Assembly (NCBI GenBank): GCA_036796215.1
Contig: DAIRDJ010000072.1
Span: forward strand, 1-19,230
Reading direction: 5' to 3'
Source of the DNA: SLRI01 sp036796215
GTDB taxonomy: Bacteria; Pseudomonadota; Alphaproteobacteria; Geminicoccales; Geminicoccaceae
Length of the DNA stretch: 19,230 bases
A program made the translations under genes and the position numbers. Below are positions 1 to 6,704 of the stretch, in pieces; the first letter of the stretch is position 1; each line of letters opens with the position of its first letter. The notes under the pieces were generated by a model, which was not told the DNA's origin, did not search any database, and worked only from the letters and a program-made list of their open reading frames with translations.

Positions 1-2
1 CC

Positions 3-202
3 CCGAGGACCCGAGCAGGGGCTTGGCGGCGGCGGTCGTCGGCGCTGCCACAGAAAGACGCCTGCCGGCGCATGGTGGCCCTCCTGGCGCTGGCCCACGA
101 CGAAGCCTGCGAGACCGAGCTCGGCAGGCTCATCGACCCGGGCTCGGCAACGGGGATCTCGCCGCCAACCGGCTGCCCGACGCGCGCCAGCTGCGGGGCT
201 AG
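3..202 (+). pseudogene. IS21-family transposase IstA, C-terminal remnant with frameshift
   Basis: The reading frame open from base 3 encodes ALPQKDACRRMVALLALAHD followed by EACETELGRLID, which matches my recollection of the C-terminal region of IS21-family IstA transposases. After about base 140 the similarity moves to another frame, where GDLAANRLPDARQLRG (from base 152) resembles the usual IstA 'G-LPD---LR' segment and ends at a TAG at 200-202. The gene is thus a 3' fragment with at least one frameshift, cut off on the left by the window edge and on the right by IS66-like sequence. No istB is seen. It is almost certainly non-functional. The family call rests on recognition of the motif, not on an alignment. 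Confidence 0.6.
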
Positions 203-203
203 G

Positions 204-292
204 CTCGACGACCTGCTGCCGTGGAACTGGACTGCCGGCCTCCAGCCCGCCGCAAAAGCCGTCTGATCACCGGGCCCTGACCGGCCGGTTAC
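204..292 (+). mobile_element. IS66-type element, right-end remnant 1 (3' end of tnpC plus terminal repeat)
   Basis: Codons from base 204 give LDDLLPWNW, the hallmark C-terminus of IS66-family TnpC transposases, followed by eleven residues and a TGA at 264-266. Downstream the DNA ends in CCGGCCGGTTAC at 281-292. IS66 elements usually begin with GTAAGCG-like repeats, so a right end finishing in ..TTAC is expected. The fragment abuts the IstA remnant directly, and the two happen to be in frame, giving a spurious chimeric ORF at 72-266. It lacks everything upstream of the last nine TnpC core residues. Confidence 0.6.
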
Positions 293-389
293 CCTCGAAC
301 GCCGTCGAATATCGCTTCCGTGTCCCCGTCATCGGGCCCGTCCTTCCATCTCCGCAAACCAGGCTTATCGAACTGTCCGGGAAACAGGG

Positions 390-598
390 ACCACCTCTAT
401 CCTCGCCGACGCGATGACCGTCATCGAAACCGCCAAGCTCGCCGGCCTCGACCCCGAGGCCTACCTCGCCGACGTCCTCGCCCGCATGCGCGACCACGAC
501 CCGGCCAAGCTCGACGCCCTGCTGCCGTGGAACTGGTCGTCTCGGCAGCCCGGCACCAGCAAGGGCCGCTTGGCCACGGGTACTGGCCGTCCGGTTAC
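390..598 (+). mobile_element. IS66-type element, right-end remnant 2 (tnpC C-terminus plus terminal repeat)
   Basis: Codons from about base 390 to 536 encode an IS66 TnpC C-terminus: VIETAKLAGLDPEAYLADVL, then ARMRDHDPAKLDALLPWNW. This corresponds to the usual 'IETAKLNGVDP-AWLADVLAR...LLPWNW' ending. The final Trp codon (534) is exactly 59 bases before GGTTAC (593-598), the same spacing as in the first remnant (228 to 287), and the last 25 bases of the two are clearly similar. This copy has lost its normal stop codon and runs on to 701. It derives from a related but different element. The left part of the element is absent. Confidence 0.7.
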
Positions 599-678
599 GC
601 ACGATCATTCTGGAACAGAGGATCGACAGAAAATGGGCTGCGATGCGCGCCGAGCGCAAGGCCGAGCCGTCCAGGTAT

Positions 679-1743
679 TCAGCCTCGGTGCAACCGCGTG
701 ACGTGCCCCATTTTTCGCCCCTGGCGAGCCTCGCGCTTGCCGTAGAGATGCAGGCGGGCACCCCGTTCGGCCAGGATCTCGGGCCAACCGTCGACAGCGT
801 CACCTATCAGGTTCCGCATGGTCGAGGGGGCTGTGGGCGTCGGATCGCCCAAGGGAAGATCACAGATTGCGCGGACAAGCTGCTCGAACTGGCTGACTGC
901 ACAAGCATCTAGACTCCAGTGGCCCGAATTGTGCGGCCGCGGCGCCAACTCGTTGACCAGCAGCCGACCATCCGCGGTGAGGAACATCTCGACAGCAAGC
1001 AGACCCTCCAGCGCCAACGCGCAGGCGATCCGCTCCGCCATGGCGACCGCCTCGCGGGCGATGTCGGACGGCAGTTCGGCAGGCGCAGTGGTCTCGATAA
1101 GGATTTGCGCCGCGTGCCGGTTCTCGGCCGGCGGAAAGCTGCGCAGCTCGCCACTCGGCCGGCGGGCAGTGATCACCGATAGCTCCCGCTCGAAGCTCAC
1201 GACACCCTCGAGAATGGCCGGTGCCCCCTCGAGGGTCGTCAGCGCCCCGGCCAGCGATGATCCCGGACCGAGCCGAACCTGGCCCTTGCCGTCGTAACCG
1301 AGCCGGCGGGTCTTCAAGATGCCGTGCGGACCGATGATGGCGCGCGCTGCCTCGAGACCTTTCGGATCGTCGACCGGGACGAAAGGCGCCGTCGGCAGGC
1401 CAAGACCTGCCAGAAATTGCTTCTCGGTCAAACGATCCTGGGTGACTTCGAGAACAGCGGCGCCTGGCCGGACAGGGCGAGCCCTGGCCAGTTGTTGGAG
1501 CGCTGTGACAGGGACATTCTCCCATTCGAGGGTCACAACATCAACCCGATCGATGAGGTCGGCAATTGCGGCCGGGTCGTCATAGGCCGCCCGCAAGTGG
1601 TGAGCTGCGACATCGGCCGCCGGTGCCTCGGCTTCCGGGGCGAGAATGACACATCGATAGCCGAGCCGGCCGGCCGCCATGGCAGTCATTCGACCGAGCT
1701 GGCCACCGCCCAAAATGCCGATCGTACTGCCTGGCGGGATCAT
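679..1743 (-). CDS. purK: 5-(carboxyamino)imidazole ribonucleotide synthase
   Basis: ATP-grasp enzyme of de novo purine synthesis; it makes N5-CAIR from AIR, bicarbonate and ATP in the cytoplasm. The 354-residue product has the N-terminal GILGGGQLGRM dinucleotide-fold motif (residues 9-19), the central ATP-grasp segment with ILKTRRLGYDGKGQ, and the late motif NELAPRPHNSGHWSLDAC that marks PurK. It ends with GRKMGHVTRL, as complete family members do, so the nearby insertion-sequence debris has not damaged it. Its ATG overlaps the purE stop codon by four bases (ATGA at 1743-1740), which implies translational coupling. Length is normal for the family. Confidence 0.96.
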   Translation of the reverse strand: MIPPGSTIGILGGGQLGRMTAMAAGRLGYRCVILAPEAEAPAADVAAHHLRAAYDDPAAIADLIDRVDVVTLEWENVPVTALQQLARARPVRPGAAVLEVTQDRLTEKQFLAGLGLPTAPFVPVDDPKGLEAARAIIGPHGILKTRRLGYDGKGQVRLGPGSSLAGALTTLEGAPAILEGVVSFERELSVITARRPSGELRSFPPAENRHAAQILIETTAPAELPSDIAREAVAMAERIACALALEGLLAVEMFLTADGRLLVNELAPRPHNSGHWSLDACAVSQFEQLVRAICDLPLGDPTPTAPSTMRNLIGDAVDGWPEILAERGARLHLYGKREARQGRKMGHVTRLHRG

Positions 1744-2267
1744 CGGCCCGATGAAGCCATGTCGGCAGACGGATCTTCAGCCGGTGTCGCCGCCACGGCG
1801 GCCGTGCGGGCCGCCCGCCACGCACTGAGCCGCGCGGCCAAGGCCGGATCCTCAAGGGCCAAAACAGCTGCGGCGAACAATCCGGCATTGGTGGCCCCGG
1901 CGGTACCGATGGCCAGCGTCCCGACCGGAACGCCGGCCGGCATCTGGACGATCGACAACAGGCTGTCGAGGCCAGCGAGGGCACGGCTCTCGACCGGTAC
2001 GCCGAGGACCGGGAGGACGGTAAGCGAGGCGATCATCCCGGGCAGATGGGCAGCCCCCCCGGCCCCCGCGATGATCACGCGAAAGCCTTCCGCGGCGGCA
2101 CCTCGGGCGAAGGCGAAGAGCCGTTCCGGTGTACGATGCGCCGAGACGATTCGTGCCTCGTGCGCGATGGCGAGTTCACTCAGGATCGCTGCCGCTGCCC
2201 GCATGGTTGGCCAATCCGATTGACTGCCCATCACGAGGGCGACACGCGCTGATTCAGCTTGCGACAT
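1740..2267 (-). CDS. purE: N5-carboxyaminoimidazole ribonucleotide mutase
   Basis: Class I PurE, which converts N5-CAIR (the PurK product) to CAIR in purine synthesis. The product is 175 residues. It shows the signature MGSQSDWPTM near residue 13, SAHRTPER with the catalytic-region histidine, and IIAGAGGAAHLPGMIASLT, followed by the PVLGVPV and MPAGVPVGTLAI segments. The C-terminal 15 or so residues are a poorly conserved tail. It starts 15 bases after the csrA stop and its own stop overlaps the purK start, so csrA, purE and purK are likely one transcription unit. The ATG at 2267 has only a weak Shine-Dalgarno sequence, consistent with reading on from csrA. Confidence 0.96.
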   Translation of the reverse strand: MSQAESARVALVMGSQSDWPTMRAAAAILSELAIAHEARIVSAHRTPERLFAFARGAAAEGFRVIIAGAGGAAHLPGMIASLTVLPVLGVPVESRALAGLDSLLSIVQMPAGVPVGTLAIGTAGATNAGLFAAAVLALEDPALAARLSAWRAARTAAVAATPAEDPSADMASSGR

Positions 2268-2282
2268 GGCGCCCGCTCGTTG

Positions 2283-2597
2283 TCATACGTCGTCGGGCCG
2301 AGCGGCGCCGTCGATGTCCTCAGTGGCCGTCCCGCGCTCGGCCGAGCTTGACCCGGCTCTGCCCGGCGGCGTCGGGCGCGCTTGCTCCCCTTGCGCCCGC
2401 AGCACCTCGGCCGAGGCTGCTAGGGCGGCCTCGTTCTCGGCCTTGATCTGCAGGAAGACCTCCTCGCGCAACACCGTGGCGTCGGACGGAAAGGTGAAGC
2501 CGAGCTTCACGGATTTGCCTTTCAGCTCGACCACCCGGACCTCGATGGCGTTGTTGATGATAACGGCCTCGCCGGGTCGCCGCGTCAGATAGAGCAT
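2283..2597 (-). CDS. csrA: CsrA/RsmA-type RNA-binding translational regulator with C-terminal tail
   Basis: CsrA dimers bind GGA motifs in mRNA leaders and alter translation or stability. I chose the ATG at 2597 because it gives the canonical N-terminus MLYLTRRPGE and has GGAG seven bases upstream; a TTG at 2612 in the same frame is the rival. The RNA-contacting residues L4 and R6 (MLYLTRR) and R44 (TVLREE) fall at the same numbers as in E. coli CsrA. The fold should end near residue 60, but the protein runs to 104 residues with a charged, Pro/Ser/Ala-rich tail. It sits 90 bases after a type I secretion adaptor gene on the same strand and just before purE. The Shine-Dalgarno itself contains GGA, which would permit autoregulation. 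Confidence 0.93.
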   Translation of the reverse strand: MLYLTRRPGEAVIINNAIEVRVVELKGKSVKLGFTFPSDATVLREEVFLQIKAENEAALAASAEVLRAQGEQARPTPPGRAGSSSAERGTATEDIDGAARPDDV

Positions 2598-2687
2598 GCC
2601 GGTCTCCAACAAGAGCGAGCCCGAAGCAAACGCTGATACCCCTGTGCTACCAGAGGCAATGCCACTTGCCTAGCAATCGCCGGCCGA
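2598..2687 (-). other. Gap between secretion adaptor gene and csrA, with inverted repeat
   Basis: This 90-base gap holds a perfect six-base inverted repeat, AGGCAA and TTGCCT, separated by six bases (2654-2671). Reading leftward, an alternative stem CCTCTG/CAGGGG shares the CCT with it, so the two hairpins would exclude each other. There is no run of T after either, so I see no convincing Rho-independent terminator and readthrough from the secretion genes into csrA is possible. No clear promoter was recognised. Confidence 0.35.
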
Positions 2688-4040
2688 TCAGCGCTCGCGC
2701 AGCGCCTCGTCGCGCGCCTTCAGGATCGGCTTCATCAGATAGTCGAGCACTGTCTTCTCGCCGGTGATGACGTCGATCTGGGCGGTCATGCCAGGAATAA
2801 TTTCCAAAGGTTCTTCAACCGTGCCGAGCGATGTCTTGTCGGTTCGTACCCGGACCCGATAGAAGCTCTCGCCGCGCTCGTCGGTGATCGTGTCGGCGCT
2901 GATTTGCTCGACCCGGCCCTCGAGGCCACCGAAGATGGAGAAATCATAGGCCGTGATCTTCACCATCGCCGGCAGGTCCGGGCGCAAGAAGGCGATGTCG
3001 GCCGGACGCACCTGGGCCTCTACCAGGAGCGTGTCGTCCAGGGGCGTAATCTCCAGGATCGGATCGCCCGGCTGAATCACCCCGCCAATGGTGTTGAACT
3101 TGAGTTCTTTTATCGTGCCGCGGACCGGCGAGCGAACCTCGGTGCGGCGCACCCGGTCCTCGCCGGCAGCGATGATCTCGGTGAGCCCGGCGCGCTCCGC
3201 CTGAAGCGTGCTCATCTCGCGGTGCGCCTCGCTCCTGAAGTTGCTGTGCGCGCTTTCGATCCGCTCGACAGCCTCCCGGATCGCCGACTCGACCCGTGGG
3301 ATCGACTGCCGCGTCTGCCGCAACTGTCCGTCGAGCTCGTTGACCTCGCGCTGGAGTTGCAAATGCTCCGACTGGCTGACCACCCGGCGCTCGGCGAGCG
3401 GTGCGACGATCGCCAGCTCCTGGCGGGCGAGTCGCAGCGATTCGCTGTGTTGCTGCTCGCGCGTGTGCAACTCGGCCAACTCCTGCTCGCGCTGCTCCTT
3501 CTGCCGCTCGAGAATGGCAATCTCGCTGGCCAGTGATTGCTGGCGCGATTCGAACAGCCGCTGCTCCGCGGCGACGACGTCGGGCGATGCCACCCGAACC
3601 TCTTCACTGAATGCCGGCTCTCGGCCGTCGACCTCGGCCCCCAGCCGGGCGAGCGCCGCCGCGACCGCGAGGTAGCGCGAGCGGCGCTCGCGAAAATCGG
3701 AGGCGGCGCGGATATTGTCGATCCGCATTAAAGGCTGCCCCGCCTCGACGACCTCGCTTTCGCGCACCAAGATCTCGGCAACGATGCCGCCTTCCAGGTT
3801 CTGCACCACCTGGGTTTGGCGGGACGGTATCACCCGACCCTCGCCCCGGGTCACCTCTTCCAGCGTCGCCCAGCTGGCCCAGCCGAAGAAGACCACGAAA
3901 AAGGCGATGACGACGAAGAGAAAGACGTGCGTCAGCCAGCTAGGACGCAAATCCTCGACGCCGTAGCCACTCACAGCGGCCGCTGCCACTAACGGATCGC
4001 GACCGGGCATCGTCAGCTCACGCTTGTTGGGCTGCACCAT
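2688..4040 (-). CDS. HlyD-family membrane-fusion protein of a type I secretion system (LapC/PrtE-like)
   Basis: Periplasmic adaptor that joins the inner-membrane ABC transporter to the outer-membrane channel. The 450-residue product has a short cytoplasmic N-terminus, one membrane segment at about residues 38-60 (FLFVVIAFFVVFFGWASWA), then the first half of the biotinyl-lipoyl fold (GRVIPSRQTQVVQNLEGGIV). A long coiled-coil hairpin rich in Glu, Arg and Gln spans roughly residues 115-290, followed by the returning half (VRSPVRGTIKELKFNTIGGV) and the typical end GMTAQIDVITGEKTVLDYL. Its ATG lies one base after the transporter stop codon and has a strong AAGGGGG site, so the two are one operon. 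Cargo cannot be told from this protein. Confidence 0.93.
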   Translation of the reverse strand: MVQPNKRELTMPGRDPLVAAAAVSGYGVEDLRPSWLTHVFLFVVIAFFVVFFGWASWATLEEVTRGEGRVIPSRQTQVVQNLEGGIVAEILVRESEVVEAGQPLMRIDNIRAASDFRERRSRYLAVAAALARLGAEVDGREPAFSEEVRVASPDVVAAEQRLFESRQQSLASEIAILERQKEQREQELAELHTREQQHSESLRLARQELAIVAPLAERRVVSQSEHLQLQREVNELDGQLRQTRQSIPRVESAIREAVERIESAHSNFRSEAHREMSTLQAERAGLTEIIAAGEDRVRRTEVRSPVRGTIKELKFNTIGGVIQPGDPILEITPLDDTLLVEAQVRPADIAFLRPDLPAMVKITAYDFSIFGGLEGRVEQISADTITDERGESFYRVRVRTDKTSLGTVEEPLEIIPGMTAQIDVITGEKTVLDYLMKPILKARDEALRER

Positions 4041-4041
4041 C

Positions 4042-6360
4042 TCAGTTCGCCCCCTTGATTTGACCCGATTGCAAACCTTTCAATATCGCATCGCGCGGTC
4101 CATCGGCGACCACCCGCCCGCCGTCCATAACGATCAGTCGATGGACCAGCGCGAGGAGCGAGGCACGATGGGTCACCAAGAGCAACGTGCGCTGGCCGAG
4201 CTCGTCCGCGAGCCGCGCACGGAACCGATTCTCGGCACCGTTGTCCATGGCACTGGTGGGCTCGTCGAGCACGACAACAGGCGGATCAAGGAGCAGTGCT
4301 CGAGCGACAGCGATTGCCTGCCGTTGCCCACCCGACAACAATTCGCCGCGCTCCCCCACCGGCATGTCGTAGCCCATCGGATGGCGGTTGACGAACTCGT
4401 CGACCCCGCTGATCTCCGCCGCACGCAGCACTGCTGCGTCGTCGGCGAAAGTGGCTCCAAGCGTGATGTTCTCACGCACACTGCCCTGTAGCAGAAAAAC
4501 GTCCTGCGGCACGCAGCCAATATTTCTCCGGAGATCGGCCGGATCGAGCTGGCGAATATCGGTGCCGTCGATCAGGACTGCCCCTTTCTCGGGCTCGTAG
4601 AGGCCGAGCACCAGCTTCTCGATTGTCGTCTTGCCAGAGCCGATGCGACCGATCAGGCCGACCCGCTCGCCCGGCTGGATACGGAACGAAACGTCCTGCA
4701 AGGCCGGCAGCTTCTGACCCGGGTAGGTCAGGGTAACATTCTTGAACTCGATTGCCCCCGCCATTTGCGGCCGGCTCAAGAAGCGGACGTCGGCCGAACG
4801 CTCGAGTGGCAGGGCCATCACGCGGTTCAGCGTATCATAGGCCATCTTTGCCTGATGGTAGCGGGTCAGCAGCCCGGCCACTTGGCCCAGGGGAGCCATG
4901 GCACGGCCCGCGATAATCGTGCAGGCGACGAGCGCGCCGACCGTCATCAGGCCTTCACTGATCTGGTAGACCCCGACCACGACGACGCCGACCGTCACCA
5001 GCTGGGTTGCAAGACCGGCAATATTCACGGTGAGCGCCGACAAGAAGCGCGAACGATTGGCGCTCTCCGCGGTCGCGCCGACGAACCGTTCCCAGCCGGC
5101 CTGCAGCCGACTTTCGCCACCGACACTCTTGATCGTCTCGAGCCCATTGATCGCCTCGACCAAGACGCCATGCTTGGCCGCGGCCTCTTTGAACGTGCGG
5201 CGGACGATCCGATTGAGGGGGATCTGCATCAAAAGGCCGATGGCGATGACCACAGGTACGGCGACCAGGGGCACCAAAGCCACGGGTCCGCCAAGGTACC
5301 AGACGATAGCGATGAAGAAGAGAACGAACGGCAGATCGACCAACGTGGTGACCGTCGCCGAGGTGAAAAAGTCGCGCAACGATTCGAACTCGCGCAGATG
5401 ATTGGCGAATGCCCCGGCCGATGCCGGTCGCGCTGCCATCCTGATGCCCATCACGTGCTCGAAGATGCGACTGGCAAGTCTGATATCGGCGATGCGGCCG
5501 GCCGTGTCGATGAAGTATCCACGCAGTGTCTTCAAGCCGAAGTCGAATGCAAACACGGTGAAGGCGCCGATCGCCAACACCCAAAGCGTCGCAATCGCGT
5601 TGTTGGGCACGACGCGGTCGTAGACATTCATGACGAAGAGCGGAGAGGCGAGCGCAAACGCGTTGATCAAGACAGCCGCGATCAGCACTTCCGCGTAGGT
5701 CGGCCACTGCCGAAAGAGGGTCGACCAGAACCAATGCCCCTTGCGCTCGAGGGCTAGCGGCCGATCGCGCTGCTCGTAGCCGATCTCAGGCCGGGCGAAA
5801 AGGGCGTGGCCGTCGTAGCGACGCTCCAACTCGGCAAGATCGACCTTCGTGGTGCCGCGGCCGGTCTCGGGCACCACGACCTGTGCCACACTGCCTTCGC
5901 GGCCAGTCAGGATGATACATTGCCGATCCTTCAAGAACAGGATGCACGGCATCGCCAGGGCGTCGATTTGGGCAATCGGGCGACGAACCAGCCGAGCGCT
6001 CAGGCCCGCGCGCTCGAGGGCACGCGGGGCCAAGGGGGGCACCATGCGTCCCTCGGGCAGCGGCAGCCCCGCTACCAGCGCTTGCATCGACGTCGGCCGG
6101 CCGTGCAATTGGGTCAGTGCCTCGAGCGCCCTGAGCAGTGGATCGTCATGTGTCTGAGCGCTCGCGCGCAACTGCCAGCCCTCGTCGTCGGCGCTACCTT
6201 CCGGGCTGCGCCGAAAGTCACCACCGAGTTGTCGCGGCGCCTCGACCGAGACCACCTGCGGCGTCGGATCGCCCTCGCCTACCGCGCGGCCAGAGCCGGC
6301 ATCGGTCGCAACGGTCCGTTCTTCATCGGCCTTGCGCAGCAGCGTCGCTCTGTCGCTCAT
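4042..6360 (-). CDS. Type I secretion ABC transporter, LapB-type, with inactive C39-like domain
   Basis: Inner-membrane ATPase that drives export of an unfolded substrate. I start it at the ATG at 6360 (MSDRATLL), which has GGAG upstream; a GTG at 6372 adds only four residues. The 772-residue product has a variable 70-residue N-terminus and a C39-peptidase-like domain (about 75-200) without the catalytic cysteine region, so it probably recognises substrate without cutting it. Six membrane helices follow (about 215-500). The nucleotide-binding domain has Walker A GRIGSGKTT (571-579), signature LSGGQRQ (675-681), Walker B VVVLDEPTSAMD and H-loop LLLVTHR. This arrangement fits LapB/RtxB exporters of giant RTX adhesins. 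No adhesin gene is in the window. Confidence 0.93.
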   Translation of the reverse strand: MSDRATLLRKADEERTVATDAGSGRAVGEGDPTPQVVSVEAPRQLGGDFRRSPEGSADDEGWQLRASAQTHDDPLLRALEALTQLHGRPTSMQALVAGLPLPEGRMVPPLAPRALERAGLSARLVRRPIAQIDALAMPCILFLKDRQCIILTGREGSVAQVVVPETGRGTTKVDLAELERRYDGHALFARPEIGYEQRDRPLALERKGHWFWSTLFRQWPTYAEVLIAAVLINAFALASPLFVMNVYDRVVPNNAIATLWVLAIGAFTVFAFDFGLKTLRGYFIDTAGRIADIRLASRIFEHVMGIRMAARPASAGAFANHLREFESLRDFFTSATVTTLVDLPFVLFFIAIVWYLGGPVALVPLVAVPVVIAIGLLMQIPLNRIVRRTFKEAAAKHGVLVEAINGLETIKSVGGESRLQAGWERFVGATAESANRSRFLSALTVNIAGLATQLVTVGVVVVGVYQISEGLMTVGALVACTIIAGRAMAPLGQVAGLLTRYHQAKMAYDTLNRVMALPLERSADVRFLSRPQMAGAIEFKNVTLTYPGQKLPALQDVSFRIQPGERVGLIGRIGSGKTTIEKLVLGLYEPEKGAVLIDGTDIRQLDPADLRRNIGCVPQDVFLLQGSVRENITLGATFADDAAVLRAAEISGVDEFVNRHPMGYDMPVGERGELLSGGQRQAIAVARALLLDPPVVVLDEPTSAMDNGAENRFRARLADELGQRTLLLVTHRASLLALVHRLIVMDGGRVVADGPRDAILKGLQSGQIKGAN

Positions 6361-6564
6361 TGATGTCTCCACAACGCGTATCCGGCCGTCAGTGCGACGG
6401 TAACAGGCGACGGACGAGCGGTCATCGGCAGTTCACCATGCGCGGTCCGCCGATCTGCGAGCGTGCCCGGATCCCAGGCCTCGCACCCGGATAATACTCA
6501 CAAACCGTCACCAGAAGGTAAAGATCGCGCACGCTTATCGGTCACCCTTAGGCATAGCACACGC

Positions 6565-6598
6565 AAAAAAACAACACACGGCGCCAGCCGCTGTGTCG
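6565..6598 (-). terminator. Terminator-like hairpin with T7 tract, reading toward the transporter gene
   Basis: On the minus strand, from 6598 leftward, the arms CGACACA(G)CGGC and GCCGTGTGTTG pair for 11 base pairs (one G-U, one bulged G) around a TGGC loop, and are followed at once by seven T residues (6571-6565). This is the shape of an intrinsic terminator. No minus-strand gene lies upstream of it; the strand there is antisense to the TolC-like gene. It therefore either blocks antisense transcription, ends a small RNA, or works as an attenuator in the leader of the secretion operon. Confidence 0.6.
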
Positions 6599-6613
6599 CA
6601 GCTTGGATTGGCG

Positions 6614-6642
6614 TTGACGGTCAAAGGGCTAGGCGATACCAC
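6614..6642 (+). promoter_or_regulatory. Candidate promoter for the TolC-like gene, overlapping a small dyad
   Basis: TTGACG (6614-6619) is a good -35 element, 17 bases before TACCAC (6637-6642), a poor -10. The -35 lies within the perfect dyad TTGAC-G-GTCAA (6614-6624), which could be a regulator site. Transcription from here would give a leader of about 55 bases that includes the 6662-6675 hairpin. The weak -10 keeps confidence low. Confidence 0.3.
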
Positions 6643-6704
6643 ACCGACGATCGGACGACATCCCGTTAGGACGGGGACGTCGCGCAAGCGTAGCGGAAGG
6701 GCAC

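Larger units (their letters stand above)
6361..6704. promoter_or_regulatory. Divergent control region between transporter and outer-membrane channel genes
   Basis: These 344 bases hold no credible gene and separate the leftward transporter operon from the rightward TolC-like gene. Contents: a -10-like TATTAT on the minus strand (6496-6491) without a good -35; a leftward terminator-like hairpin (6565-6598); a candidate rightward promoter (6614-6642) overlapping the dyad TTGACGGTCAA (6614-6624); and a small hairpin CCCGT-TAGG-ACGGG (6662-6675) in the presumed leader of the channel gene. The stretch 6555-6580 is locally A-rich against the high-GC surroundings. Confidence 0.6.

Noticed and set aside
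72..266. Possible chimeric IstA-TnpC protein
   Set aside because: The two transposase fragments are in frame only by chance; the IstA part continues in another frame to its own stop at 200-202.
4765..5757. Long plus-strand ORF opposite the ABC transporter gene
   Set aside because: Its translation shows no known motif, while the opposite frame encodes a complete, conserved transporter. Long antisense ORFs are expected in GC-rich DNA.
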